From positions 1 to 17,141 of the forward strand of contig JAZQKV010000079.1 of assembly GCA_045542335.1 (NCBI GenBank): a stretch of DNA of 17,141 nt, read 5' to 3'. The notes beneath the pieces were generated by a model. The model searched no databases. It saw only the letters and a list, made by a program, of their open reading frames with translations, and was not told where the DNA came from. The DNA is from CAKSUT01 sp045542335 (GTDB lineage Bacteria; Bacillota; Clostridia; Oscillospirales; CAG-382). Below are positions 1 through 7,637 of this stretch, one piece after another (positions within the stretch are counted from its first letter, which is position 1; every line of letters begins with the position of its first letter). Position numbers and translations under genes: made by a program.

Positions 1-81
1 AAGCGGTCTTAGGAAGACAATCAACTGCCTCAACTCCTTGGCTCACAGAACGACATGGCTACGATCCGACTTCCTTTCTCC

Positions 82-110
82 GAAATTGAAGTCTAAACAA
101 CTTCAATTTC
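82..110. repeat. Palindromic hairpin repeat, copy 1
   Basis: A perfect 10-bp inverted repeat (GAAATTGAAG / CTTCAATTTC) with a 9-base loop. It shares 24 of 29 positions with the copy at 154-182, including the core AAGTCTRAACAACTT. There is no T-run on either side, so it does not look like a simple intrinsic terminator. Confidence 0.75.
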
Positions 111-153
111 TATGTATGGAAAACTTAAAATCAACTACAATACTCAGAAAACT

Positions 154-182
154 GAAATCCAAGTCTGAACAACTTTGATTTC
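154..182. repeat. Palindromic hairpin repeat, copy 2
   Basis: Second copy of the 29-base palindrome, 72 bases downstream of the first. The stem extends by two pairs outwards (152-184). Relative to copy 1, positions 6 and 24 changed together (T-A to C-G), keeping the pair, while position 7 became a C/T mismatch. This suggests the fold is at least partly maintained. Confidence 0.75.
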
Positions 183-265
183 AGACCCTCCTTTATACAT
201 TAGTGTAGTGAAATATTTATCAACAAAATGCCGTAAAATAATCCCTTTCGAAAACGCAAAATTAT

Positions 266-302
266 AAAAGTTTTTGAAAGGTCTCCGTGAGAGTGGGGAG
301 AC
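266..302 (-). terminator. Probable terminator after purD
   Basis: On the minus strand, 8 bases after the purD TAA, GTCTCC (302-297) pairs with GGAGAC (286-281) around a 10-base loop. The following sequence is CTTTCAAAAACTTTT, so the U-run is interrupted. Position at the end of the operon supports a terminator role; the imperfect U-tract keeps confidence moderate. Confidence 0.45.
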
Positions 303-309
303 GCCCCTA

Positions 310-1575
310 TTACTTCAAAGCCTTTAAAGCTCGTGCACCGATGTCGTGTCGGTAGAAAGCGTTGGCAAATTTAACTGAATCAACTGCCGCATATGCGTTC
401 TTTATTGCGGCTTCAAGGTTATCTCCCGTGCGTGTCACGCCGAGAACTCTGCCGCCGGAGGTAAGAAGCTTGCCGTCAGAGGAGAGCTTTGCGCCGGCAA
501 CAAAGATTCCATCATCACCGTTTTCAAAGGTGATTTCAAATCCGGAATCGTATTTCTGAGGGTAGCCGTCAGATGCCATAACGACACAACAAGCACTTCC
601 GTTAGTGAATTTAACCATATCTTCACTAAGATTTTCGTCAGCCACAGCCTGCATAATTGTGAGTAAATCGCTTTCAAGCAGGGGAAGCACAACCTGTGTT
701 TCGGGGTCACCAAAGCGACAGTTGTATTCAATAACCTTAGGACCGTTCTTTGTGAGCATAAGACCGAAATAAACACAACCCTTGAAAGTTCTTCCCTCAG
801 AATTCATAGCATTCATCGTGGGAAGGAAAATCTTTTCCATACACTCGCTTGCAACTCCGTCGGTGTAGTAAGGATTGGGGGCAATAGTACCCATTCCGCC
901 GGTGTTCAAGCCCTCGTCATTATCGTGTGCTCTCTTGTGGTCCATAGAAGAAACCATCGGAACAAGAATTTTTCCGTCTGTGAAAGACAAAACAGAAACT
1001 TCCGGTCCCTCAAGGAATTCTTCGATAACAATGTTATCTCCGCTTTTGCCGAAAATTTTGTCTGACATAATGGATTTTACTGCGTCTCTTGCTTCGTCTC
1101 TTGTCATGGCAATAATAACGCCCTTTCCGAGAGCAAGACCATCTGCCTTAACAACGGTGGGGATAGGACAAGTATCAATGTACTTCAATGCATCGGCTTC
1201 ATTGTTAAAAACTTCATATGCTGCCGTTGGGATTCCATATTTTTTCATCAGATTCTTTGAAAAAACCTTGCTACCCTCTATGATTGCCGCATTTGCACGG
1301 GGGCCGAAGCACTTTATGCCCTTTGCCTCAAGCGCATCAACACAACCTAGAACCAAAGGGTCATCCGGCGCAACAACAGCAAAATCAATGTTGTTTTGCA
1401 CAGCGAAATCCACAATCTTGTCAATTTCCTTTGCACCAATGTCAACACATTCCGCATCTGCCGCAATTCCGCCGTTTCCGGGGAGAGCATAGATTTTTTC
1501 AACAGATTTGTTTTCCTTAATTTTCTTGACGATGGTGTGTTCACGTCCACCGCCGCCTACGACCAAAATTTTCAT
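310..1575 (-). CDS. purD: Phosphoribosylamine-glycine ligase (GARS)
   Basis: Catalyses ATP-dependent joining of 5-phosphoribosylamine and glycine to give GAR, the second step of purine synthesis, in the cytoplasm. The 421-residue length is normal for monofunctional bacterial PurD. Visible family motifs are the N-terminal MKILVVGGGGREH dinucleotide-like loop, the ATP-grasp stretch VVKADGLALGKGV (about residues 141-153), GGMGTIAP, and the metal/ATP motif EYNCRFGDPETQ near residue 290. The start ATG is preceded by GAAAGGATAAGACA, a good ribosome-binding site. It is the last gene of the operon and is separated from the AICAR transformylase gene by about 200 bases with strong hairpins, so it may be partly uncoupled from the upstream genes. 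Nothing in the protein looks damaged. Confidence 0.97.
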   Translation of the reverse strand: MKILVVGGGGREHTIVKKIKENKSVEKIYALPGNGGIAADAECVDIGAKEIDKIVDFAVQNNIDFAVVAPDDPLVLGCVDALEAKGIKCFGPRANAAIIEGSKVFSKNLMKKYGIPTAAYEVFNNEADALKYIDTCPIPTVVKADGLALGKGVIIAMTRDEARDAVKSIMSDKIFGKSGDNIVIEEFLEGPEVSVLSFTDGKILVPMVSSMDHKRAHDNDEGLNTGGMGTIAPNPYYTDGVASECMEKIFLPTMNAMNSEGRTFKGCVYFGLMLTKNGPKVIEYNCRFGDPETQVVLPLLESDLLTIMQAVADENLSEDMVKFTNGSACCVVMASDGYPQKYDSGFEITFENGDDGIFVAGAKLSSDGKLLTSGGRVLGVTRTGDNLEAAIKNAYAAVDSVKFANAFYRHDIGARALKALK

Positions 1576-1688
1576 TGTCTTATCCTTTCAAACAAAATAA
1601 GAAAACCATTCAAAACTAAAAATAACCATAATCAAGCTCTGTTTATATCAACAAAACCAACTACGATTCCCCACTATAATAATCACCC

Positions 1689-1763
1689 ATTATAAAGCTT
1701 TTTGGGGATTCTTAAGAGCCTTTTTATCGGGAAAAGCTCTTAAGCGGGGCACGGGTTTGCCCC
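1689..1763 (-). promoter_or_regulatory. Hairpins and possible promoter between purH and purD
   Basis: Reading the minus strand after the AICAR transformylase stop, there is a 6-bp hairpin GGGGCA/TGCCCC (1763-1746). Directly after it comes a 9-bp hairpin CTTAAGAGC/GCTCTTAAG (1744-1711), whose stem can extend through TTTT/AAAA pairs. Neither has a clean U-run. Downstream lies a perfect TATAAT (1694-1689), but the hexamer 17 bases upstream (TCTTAA) is a poor -35. The block could be an internal partial terminator, an mRNA processing/stability element, or a weak purD promoter; I cannot decide which. Confidence 0.4.
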
Positions 1764-1777
1764 AGAATATTCATCAC

Positions 1778-2962
1778 TTAGTGGTGGAAAAGTCTCATTC
1801 CCGTGAATGCCATTGCGATGTTATAGGAGTTGCACACATCAATAACATTATCGTCACGGATAGAGCCGCCGGGCTCTGCAATGTAGGAAACGCCACTCTT
1901 CTTTGCACGCTCAATGTTGTCGCCAAAGGGGAAGAATGCATCGCTGCCAAGGCAAACACCGGAGATAGTGTCGAGATAAGCTCTCTTTTCTTCCTTGGTG
2001 AAAGGTTCAGGACGATACTTGAACACTTTCTGCCATTCACCGTCACGGAGAACGTCATCCCAATCCTCGGAAATATAAACGTCAATTGCGTTGTCACGAT
2101 CGGGACGCTTAACCGTGTCAAGGAAAGGAAGATTCAAAACTTTGTCACTCTGACGGAGATGCCAGTTGTCAGCTTTTCCTCCTGCAAGACGTGTGCAGTG
2201 AATACGGGATTGCTGTCCTGCGCCAACGCCTATTGCCTGACCGTCAGCCGCAAAGCAAACGGAATTAGACTGTGTATATTTAAGGGTGATAAGCGAGATA
2301 ATGAGATTCTTTATTGCATCCTCGGGGATTTCCTTGTTGTTTGTAACAATGTTGGAAAGAAGCTCACGGTCAATCTTGAAATTGTTTCTTCCCTGTTCAA
2401 ATGTTATTCCGAAAACTTCCTTTGTTTCAATTTCATCGGGGACATAGTTTTCATCTATCTTTACGATGTTGTAAGCGCCCTTCTTCTTACCCTTGAGAAT
2501 TTCAAGTGCTTCAGGCTCATAACCGGGGGCGATTATTCCGTCGGAAACTTCACGGGCAATGATTTTTGCAGTCGTCACATCGCAAACATCCGAAAGTGCT
2601 ATCCAGTCGCCGAAGGAGCTCATTCTGTCTGTACCTCTTGCTCTTGCATAAGCTGTTGCAAGAGGGGATTCGTCAAGACCCTCAATGTCGTCCACAAAGC
2701 AAGCTTTCTTAAGTTTTTCACTCATGGGCTTGCCGATTGCGGCAGAGGTGGGGGAAACGTGCTTGAAAGAGGTAGCTGCACATTCGCCGAGAGCTGCCTT
2801 TATTTCACGAACAAGCTGATAGCTGTTGAATGCATCAAGAAAATTTATGTAACCGGGTTTACCGTTGAGAATTTCGATTGGCAATTCCTTGCCGTTTTTC
2901 ATATATATTTTTGAAGGCTTCTGATTAGGGTTACAGCCGTATTTGAGTTCAAATTCTTTCAT
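1778..2962 (-). CDS. purH: Stand-alone AICAR formyltransferase (PurH C-terminal domain)
   Basis: Transfers the formyl group of 10-formyl-THF to AICAR to give FAICAR, the penultimate step of IMP synthesis. The 394-residue protein begins almost exactly where the transformylase domain of bifunctional PurH begins: KYGCNPNQ at residues 7-14 corresponds to the family's RYGENPHQ. The approximately 190-residue IMP cyclohydrolase (MGS-fold) domain is absent. Conserved elements are SFKHVSPTSAA with the catalytic Lys-His pair, GDWIALSD, and GSDAFFPFGDNI near the C-terminus. A start at the first ATG is supported by AGAAAGGGTAAGAAA upstream. The gene directly upstream encodes a PurO-type cyclohydrolase that supplies the missing activity. 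It is intact and full length for the stand-alone form; annotation as full bifunctional PurH would be wrong. Confidence 0.93.
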   Translation of the reverse strand: MKEFELKYGCNPNQKPSKIYMKNGKELPIEILNGKPGYINFLDAFNSYQLVREIKAALGECAATSFKHVSPTSAAIGKPMSEKLKKACFVDDIEGLDESPLATAYARARGTDRMSSFGDWIALSDVCDVTTAKIIAREVSDGIIAPGYEPEALEILKGKKKGAYNIVKIDENYVPDEIETKEVFGITFEQGRNNFKIDRELLSNIVTNNKEIPEDAIKNLIISLITLKYTQSNSVCFAADGQAIGVGAGQQSRIHCTRLAGGKADNWHLRQSDKVLNLPFLDTVKRPDRDNAIDVYISEDWDDVLRDGEWQKVFKYRPEPFTKEEKRAYLDTISGVCLGSDAFFPFGDNIERAKKSGVSYIAEPGGSIRDDNVIDVCNSYNIAMAFTGMRLFHH

Positions 2963-2998
2963 TTTCTTACCCTTTCTCTGATGTGTGTTTTGTGAGCT

Positions 2999-3712
2999 TC
3001 AAGCGTTCTTATTTACGATTTTTGTGGAAACCTTTCCTGTTTCAAGGTCAATATAGCGAACAAAAAGAGAAACCTTGTTGTCCTCATTGAGAGATGTCCA
3101 GAGAGTTTCGGTGAACTCATCAATGCAGTTGGGAACACCGATTTTCTTGGGCTCGCCTTCAAAGGAGGGAAGGGGATTTCCGTCGCACTTGTAGGTGTGA
3201 ATAAAATGACCGATGCCATTCAAAGGATTGTTGTAAGAGAATGTGTATCTCTGACAAGAGCTCGGATCGCCGTCTGCACTCTTGAGAATAGAAAGAGCAT
3301 AGTTCATCTTTCCTGCTTCAACTTTGACTATACCGGAAATTCTCGGAGTGTAGTTGGGACAGTCAGGTTCAAATTCACGGGTACGGAGTGCCTGTTCAAA
3401 GGTCTGCTGATTGTTCATAAGGTCATAAATTGTGTCAGTCTGATCGCCGTTTGTAACAATGGTCTTGTTGCCGAGAACTCTGACGGGAGCGTATATGATA
3501 AGAGAGGGGTCTTCAAGCTTTGATTCGTCAAAAGCCTGTGTACGGATTCCCTCACCGTCCTCAACAAAAACACGATTGCGGCTGTTGGAACTTCTGCCCA
3601 TGATGAAATATGCCATAACGGCACTTTTTCCGTCCTCGGATTTTCCGAGAATTATGCCTCTGCCGGGGTATGCGTTTTCCTTAAGTTCCTTGGAAATGCA
3701 AATCTTCTCCAT
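2999..3712 (-). CDS. purO: IMP cyclohydrolase, PurO-type family
   Basis: Predicted to close the ring of FAICAR to IMP, the last step of the pathway. The 237-residue protein resembles the IMP_cyclohyd family first known from archaea (PurO), in the variant seen in Clostridia. The N-terminal NAYPGRGIILGKSEDGKS and the MGRSSNSRNRVF stretch (about residues 34-45) are the family signature as I know it. It has no resemblance to the MGS-fold N-terminal half of PurH. An upstream in-frame TTG would add six residues, but AAAGGAAG lies between it and the ATG at 3712, with good spacing, so the ATG is the start. The gene sits between purN and the stand-alone transformylase, 36 bases upstream of the latter, which fits a two-protein replacement of PurH. 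Catalytic residues of this family are not assigned here. Confidence 0.85.
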   Translation of the reverse strand: MEKICISKELKENAYPGRGIILGKSEDGKSAVMAYFIMGRSSNSRNRVFVEDGEGIRTQAFDESKLEDPSLIIYAPVRVLGNKTIVTNGDQTDTIYDLMNNQQTFEQALRTREFEPDCPNYTPRISGIVKVEAGKMNYALSILKSADGDPSSCQRYTFSYNNPLNGIGHFIHTYKCDGNPLPSFEGEPKKIGVPNCIDEFTETLWTSLNEDNKVSLFVRYIDLETGKVSTKIVNKNA

Positions 3713-3833
3713 TTTGTTGCTTCCTTTCAATGGTTAGTGATTTATTTTGTGTAATCGTTATTTACAGAAATTTTTGCAATAGCACAAAATTTGCGCTATC
3801 TTAAATGTAATACCAGCGAATACTGCGAGTGAA

Positions 3834-4448
3834 TTATCCGATAATCTGTGCACACACTTTTTCTGTTGCCTGCGGAAGAATAATCCATTCAGCCTGCTCC
3901 ATAACTCTGCGCTGAAGAATTTCGGGTGTGTCGCCGTCTTCAATATAGACAGCTTTCTGTGCAATGATTTTGCCGCCGTCGGGAATCTCGTTTACAAAAT
4001 GAACTGTTGCACCCGTGACCTTGACACCATATTCAAGAGCCATTTCGTGAACATGGAGTCCGTATGCACCTTTACCGCAAAAAGATGGAATAAGTGCAGG
4101 GTGAACATTTATAATTCGTTCGGGATAACGTGACGTAAAATCTGCACTGAGTATACTCATAAAGCCTGCAAGGACAATCAGATCAACTTCATATTCGTTA
4201 AGCTTGTCAATAATGCCCTTTTCAAATGCCTCTTGAGAACCGCATTGCTTTTTGTTTACAACAGCTGTCGGAATACCTGCCTTTGCTGCCCTTTCAAGAG
4301 CAAAAACTCCGTCTTTGCTTGAAATGACAAGAACAATTTCTCCGCTTGAAATAATGCCGCTTGCCTGCGCATCAATAAGAGCCTGAAGATTTGTTCCGCC
4401 GCCTGACACAAGAACGGCAATCTTTGCTTTTCTTTCAGTCATCAGCAT
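3834..4448 (-). CDS. purN: Phosphoribosylglycinamide formyltransferase (GART)
   Basis: Uses 10-formyl-THF to formylate GAR to FGAR in the third step of purine synthesis. The 204-residue length is typical. Motifs: the PRPP-substrate-binding N-terminus IAVLVSGGGTNLQALIDA, the catalytic Asn-x-His in INVHPALIPSF (about residues 112-122), and HFVNEIPDGGKII carrying the conserved Asp. The ATG at 4448 overlaps the end of purM by 7 bases; a second ATG at 4442 overlaps the purM stop as TGATG. Either start leaves the fold complete and implies translational coupling to purM. Downstream, 121 bases separate it from the IMP cyclohydrolase start, with only a weak ATAGC/GCTAT hairpin. Confidence 0.96.
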   Translation of the reverse strand: MLMTERKAKIAVLVSGGGTNLQALIDAQASGIISSGEIVLVISSKDGVFALERAAKAGIPTAVVNKKQCGSQEAFEKGIIDKLNEYEVDLIVLAGFMSILSADFTSRYPERIINVHPALIPSFCGKGAYGLHVHEMALEYGVKVTGATVHFVNEIPDGGKIIAQKAVYIEDGDTPEILQRRVMEQAEWIILPQATEKVCAQIIG

Positions 4449-5476
4449 ATAACAACGCCCTCACCCTTGATAACTTCGCCCATAATATAAGCATTTTCGC
4501 CGTTTGCACGAAGAATCTCAAGAGCCTTGTCGGCATCGTTTTTGCTCACAACAACGCTCATACCAACGCCCATGTTATAGGTGTTGAACATATCTCTTTC
4601 GGGAATGTTGCCTTTCTTTGCAATGAGGTCAAATATGGGAAGAATCTTAACGGCCGCCTTTTCAACTTTTACACCATAACCGTCAGGGATACTTCTGGGA
4701 ATATTCTCATAGAAGCCGCCGCCTGTGATGTGAGAAACAGCCTTAACAGTAATCTGGTCAAATAAAGCGGTCATGGGCTTAACGTAAATTTTTGTGGGAG
4801 TGAGAAGAACTTCTCCAACGCTCTTTCCGCCAAGCTCTGCAACAGGGGATTTAATATCTGCGTTTTCAACGTCGAAAACCTTTCTTACAAGAGAGAAACC
4901 GTTTGAGTGAACACCGCTTGAAGGAATGGCAATTACAACATCGCCCTCTGTTATTTTTGAATTATCAAGAATCTTTGCCTTGTCAACAACACCAACAGAG
5001 AAACCTGCAAGGTCATATTCATCAACAGGATAGAAGCCGGGCATTTCAGCGGTTTCACCGCCAATGAGCGAACAACCTGCCTGAACGCAACCTTCTGCAA
5101 CGCCTGAAACAATGTCGGCAATTCTTTCGGGGACATTCTTTCCGCAAGCAATATAATCAAGGAAGAAAAGAGGCTTTGCGCCGCAGCAGATAACGTCATT
5201 CACACACATTGCAACGCAGTCAATGCCAACCGTGTCGTGCTTATCCATGATAAAAGCGAGCTTGAGCTTTGTACCAACGCCGTCAGTGCCGCTAACAAGA
5301 ACAGGCTTTGTTATACCTGTCATATCGAGTTCAAAAAGACCGCCAAAGCCGCCGATGTCGCAAAGCGCACCTGCGGTCATTGTTCTTGCAATGTGAGCTT
5401 TCATCAGCTCAACTGCCTTGTAGCCGGCGGTTATATCAACACCGGCTTCCTTATAACTTTCACTGAAACTTTTCAT
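4442..5476 (-). CDS. purM: Phosphoribosylformylglycinamidine cyclo-ligase (AIR synthetase)
   Basis: Converts FGAM to AIR with ATP, the fifth step of the pathway. The 344 residues match the usual PurM length. Diagnostic motifs are SGTDGVGTKLKLA (about residues 62-74), VNDVICCGAKPLFFLDY, GGETAEMPGFY (about 138-148), IPSSGVHSNGFSLVRK and HITGGGFYENIPR. The ATG is preceded by GAAAGAGAGAG-type purine-rich sequence. It overlaps purN at its 3' end. FGAM synthetase (PurL/PurQ/PurS), purC, purB and purK are not in the window, so the pathway must be completed elsewhere in the genome. Confidence 0.97.
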   Translation of the reverse strand: MKSFSESYKEAGVDITAGYKAVELMKAHIARTMTAGALCDIGGFGGLFELDMTGITKPVLVSGTDGVGTKLKLAFIMDKHDTVGIDCVAMCVNDVICCGAKPLFFLDYIACGKNVPERIADIVSGVAEGCVQAGCSLIGGETAEMPGFYPVDEYDLAGFSVGVVDKAKILDNSKITEGDVVIAIPSSGVHSNGFSLVRKVFDVENADIKSPVAELGGKSVGEVLLTPTKIYVKPMTALFDQITVKAVSHITGGGFYENIPRSIPDGYGVKVEKAAVKILPIFDLIAKKGNIPERDMFNTYNMGVGMSVVVSKNDADKALEILRANGENAYIMGEVIKGEGVVIC

Positions 5477-5531
5477 GATAAACTCTCTCTTTCTTTATTA
5501 TTTTCTTTGTGTAATCATCCAAAACTAACAA

Positions 5532-6956
5532 CTATTCTTTTCCCGTCCAACAGTATGTGCAAAGCTTACATTCGGGAAGTCCGATGGATTTAATCAATCC
5601 GTCAATAGACTGAAATTCAAGGGAATCAAAATGAAGGTTTTCGCAGATTTTGTTGCGAAGCTTTCTTCCTCTCTCAGTTCCGGCATCGCTGTATTCCGCA
5701 AGATGATTAAAACCTTCCTCGCCCTCAAGCTCCATAATCGTGCTTCTTGTAATAAGCTCCATTTCGCTTGTGGCTCGGGAGAAGTTAAGATATTTGCAGC
5801 TGTACATTATCGGAGGACACGCTGAACGCATATGAACCGATTTTGCTCCGTTTTCATAAAGGAAATCAACCGTTTCACGAAGCTGTGTTCCTCGCACAAT
5901 TGAATCATCAACAAAAAGCAGATTTTTGTCTTTTATAAGGTCGTGAACGGGAATTTGCTTCATCTTCGCAACACGGTTGCGATCTGATTGTTTTGCCGGT
6001 GTAAAGCTTCGCATCCATGTCGGCGTGTACTTAATAAAGGGACGAGCAAAACGCTTTCCGCTTCTTCCTGCAAAACCCATTGCATGAGGTGTTCCCGAAT
6101 CGGGTATGCCGCTGACATAATCAATGCTGTCAAGGCGACCGTTTTCCATGTCGTTTTCTGCCATTATTTCGCCGTTGCGGTAACGCATGGTTTCAACATT
6201 TATTCCCTCATAGCATGATGGCGCAAACCCATAATAGGACCACAAGAATGAGCATATTCTCATTTCATTTCCCGGAGGGTTTAACTGTTCAATACCATCA
6301 CAGGTGATTTTTACAATTTCACCCGGTCCGAGCTCTTTTTCATCCTCGTAGTCAAGCTTCTGATAAGCAAAGGATTCAAAAGAAACGCAATAGCCGTCAT
6401 CACTTTTTCCAACGAGAATCGGAAGACGTCCAAGCCTGTCACGAGCGGCGATGATTGAGCCGTCATCTGTGAGAATAAGAATGGAGGCGGTTCCGTCAAT
6501 TGACTCTTGCGCAAATTTTATGCCGTCAACAAAGTTAGTTCTCTGGGAAATAAGTCCCGCAACAAGCTCGTTGGAATTCACTCTGCCGCCGGTCATAGCA
6601 TCAAAATGACCGCCAATGTTTGAAATGTGCTGATTGATAAGCTCCTCGGCATTGTTTATGATACCGATTACGCATATCGCATATTTGCCCATCTTTGAAC
6701 GAATCAAAATGGGCTGTGGGTCTGAATCGCTTATACAGCCGATTGCGCTGTTGCCCTGCATTTCTTCAAAAATGTGCTCAAATTTTGTTCTGAACGGTGA
6801 GTTCTGAATGTTGTGAATGTCTCTCTGCAAACCGATTTCAGGGTCATATGCCGCCATTCCTCCACGACGTGTGCCGAGGTGAGAATGGTAATCAGTTCCG
6901 AAAAAGACATCTGAGATTGCGTCACGCTTTAAAGCGGCGCCGAAAAATCCTCCCAT
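5532..6956 (-). CDS. purF: Amidophosphoribosyltransferase homologue lacking the glutaminase nucleophile
   Basis: PurF makes 5-phosphoribosylamine from PRPP and glutamine, the committed step. This 474-residue protein has a well-kept phosphoribosyltransferase half: SFTPAKQSDRNRVAKMKQIPV and the PRPP loop FVDDSIVRGTQ (about residues 347-357). It ends in CKLCTYCWTGKE, like iron-sulfur PurF enzymes, and keeps further Cys residues in MRICSF and SCKY that could complete a 4Fe-4S site. The glutaminase half is abnormal. The protein starts MGGFFGAALKR, so the essential N-terminal Cys is Gly. The Arg-containing GHxRYST region reads GCISDSDPQPI, and the oxyanion Asn-Gly region reads ICVIGIINNAEEL. The start is fixed by AAAGGA eight bases upstream, and no in-frame Cys precedes it. 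It may use free ammonia or a partner glutaminase, or be a regulatory paralogue. I have seen similar Gly-Gly PurF-like proteins in Bacteroidetes and Clostridia from memory. Confidence 0.88.
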   Translation of the reverse strand: MGGFFGAALKRDAISDVFFGTDYHSHLGTRRGGMAAYDPEIGLQRDIHNIQNSPFRTKFEHIFEEMQGNSAIGCISDSDPQPILIRSKMGKYAICVIGIINNAEELINQHISNIGGHFDAMTGGRVNSNELVAGLISQRTNFVDGIKFAQESIDGTASILILTDDGSIIAARDRLGRLPILVGKSDDGYCVSFESFAYQKLDYEDEKELGPGEIVKITCDGIEQLNPPGNEMRICSFLWSYYGFAPSCYEGINVETMRYRNGEIMAENDMENGRLDSIDYVSGIPDSGTPHAMGFAGRSGKRFARPFIKYTPTWMRSFTPAKQSDRNRVAKMKQIPVHDLIKDKNLLFVDDSIVRGTQLRETVDFLYENGAKSVHMRSACPPIMYSCKYLNFSRATSEMELITRSTIMELEGEEGFNHLAEYSDAGTERGRKLRNKICENLHFDSLEFQSIDGLIKSIGLPECKLCTYCWTGKE

Positions 6957-7081
6957 ATAATCAATCCTTTCATTGGGGTAGGGGGGAATACTGCCAAAAA
7001 TATGACAATATTAACCGGGAAAGATGCCGACAAAACAAGAAGCCGACATTACGTTTTTTACAGATAACGAAACAAGGAAAC

Positions 7082-7576
7082 TCAGTCGGCAAATTTTTCT
7101 TCGACTGCCTTGTTTTTCTCAAGAACCTTTGCAGCACCGTCTGCTCTCGCTTTGTCAAGCTTTGCGGCAAGCTCTGCGTCTTCAACTGCAAGAATCTGCA
7201 AAGACAGCAAAGCGGCATTAACAGCTCCGTCAATAGCTACGGTTGCCACAGGAATTCCGGAGGGCATCTGAACTGTTGACAGCAAAGCGTCAATGCCGTC
7301 AAGATATTTTGATTTCATAGGGATACCGATAACGGGAAGAGTTGTGTTTGCGGCAATTGCGCCTGCAAGATGTGCTGCCATTCCGGCAGCGGCAATGATA
7401 ACGCCAAAGCCGTTACGGCGTGCGTTTGCGGAAAAATCCCGTGCTTCTTCGGGGGTTCTGTGTGCGGAATAAACGTGGACCTCGCAGGGAACACCATATT
7501 CCTTAAGTGTGGCAACAGCCTTTTCGACAACGGGCAAATCGCTGTCACTGCCCATAATTACGGCAACTTTTCTCAT
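7082..7576 (-). CDS. purE: N5-carboxyaminoimidazole ribonucleotide mutase (PurE, class I type)
   Basis: Rearranges N5-CAIR to CAIR in purine synthesis. At 164 residues it has the class I PurE hallmarks: MGSDSDLPVVEKA at the N-terminus, YSAHRTPEEA with the conserved His (about residues 36-45), AAAGMAAHLAGAIAANTTLPVIGIP, and VQMPSGIPVATVAIDGAVNAALL. The usual AAHLPG loop reads AAHLAG. Class I enzymes normally work with PurK, which is not in the window. AAGGAGG (7590-7584) with eight-base spacing gives a strong start. It is the first gene of the operon, immediately behind the ZTP riboswitch terminator, and is followed by 125 non-coding bases before purF. Confidence 0.97.
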   Translation of the reverse strand: MRKVAVIMGSDSDLPVVEKAVATLKEYGVPCEVHVYSAHRTPEEARDFSANARRNGFGVIIAAAGMAAHLAGAIAANTTLPVIGIPMKSKYLDGIDALLSTVQMPSGIPVATVAIDGAVNAALLSLQILAVEDAELAAKLDKARADGAAKVLEKNKAVEEKFAD

Positions 7577-7598
7577 TAAAATACCTCCTTAAAATAGC

Positions 7599-7637
7599 AA
7601 AAGGGCAGTCTTTTCCCATAACAGAATAAGACTGCCC
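7599..7637 (-). terminator. Riboswitch-controlled intrinsic terminator
   Basis: A perfect 10-bp stem, GGGCAGTCTT (7637-7628) with AAGACTGCCC (7612-7603), is followed by TTTTGCTATTTT. Its 5' arm includes the 3' side of riboswitch stem P3 (GGC, 7636-7634), so aptamer folding and terminator formation are mutually exclusive. That is the arrangement expected for a ZTP-activated gene. Confidence 0.88.

Larger units (their letters stand above)
1..309. other. Left-edge region without a recognisable gene
   Basis: This stretch lies downstream of purD. The + strand is open from base 2 to a TGA at about 178 (58 codons), but it has no recognisable motif, its 5' part is outside the window, and it runs through two palindromes, so I do not call it a gene. 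It contains two related hairpins and a hairpin just after the purD stop, each listed separately. A convergent + strand gene ending just outside or inside the left edge cannot be excluded. Confidence 0.5.

Noticed and set aside
2..178. Partial + strand frame of 58 codons at the left edge
   Set aside because: Open length is not significant, no motif is recognised, and it passes through two hairpin repeats.
875..1492. 205-codon + strand frame opposite purD
   Set aside because: Antisense shadow of a clearly conserved purD, with no motif or start signal.
1757..2914. Long open frame (385 codons) on the + strand opposite the AICAR transformylase gene
   Set aside because: It mirrors a well-conserved gene on the other strand, has no recognisable domain or ribosome-binding site, and is Cys/Val-rich in the manner of antisense frames.
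3713..3730. Upstream TTG start for the IMP cyclohydrolase gene
   Set aside because: The Shine-Dalgarno sequence lies downstream of this TTG and directly before the ATG at 3712.
6957..7081. Possible internal promoter or hairpin between purE and purF
   Set aside because: TTGTCA occurs, but no -10 follows at suitable spacing; repeated GTCGGC/GCCGAC hexamers are too short and far apart to call a structure.
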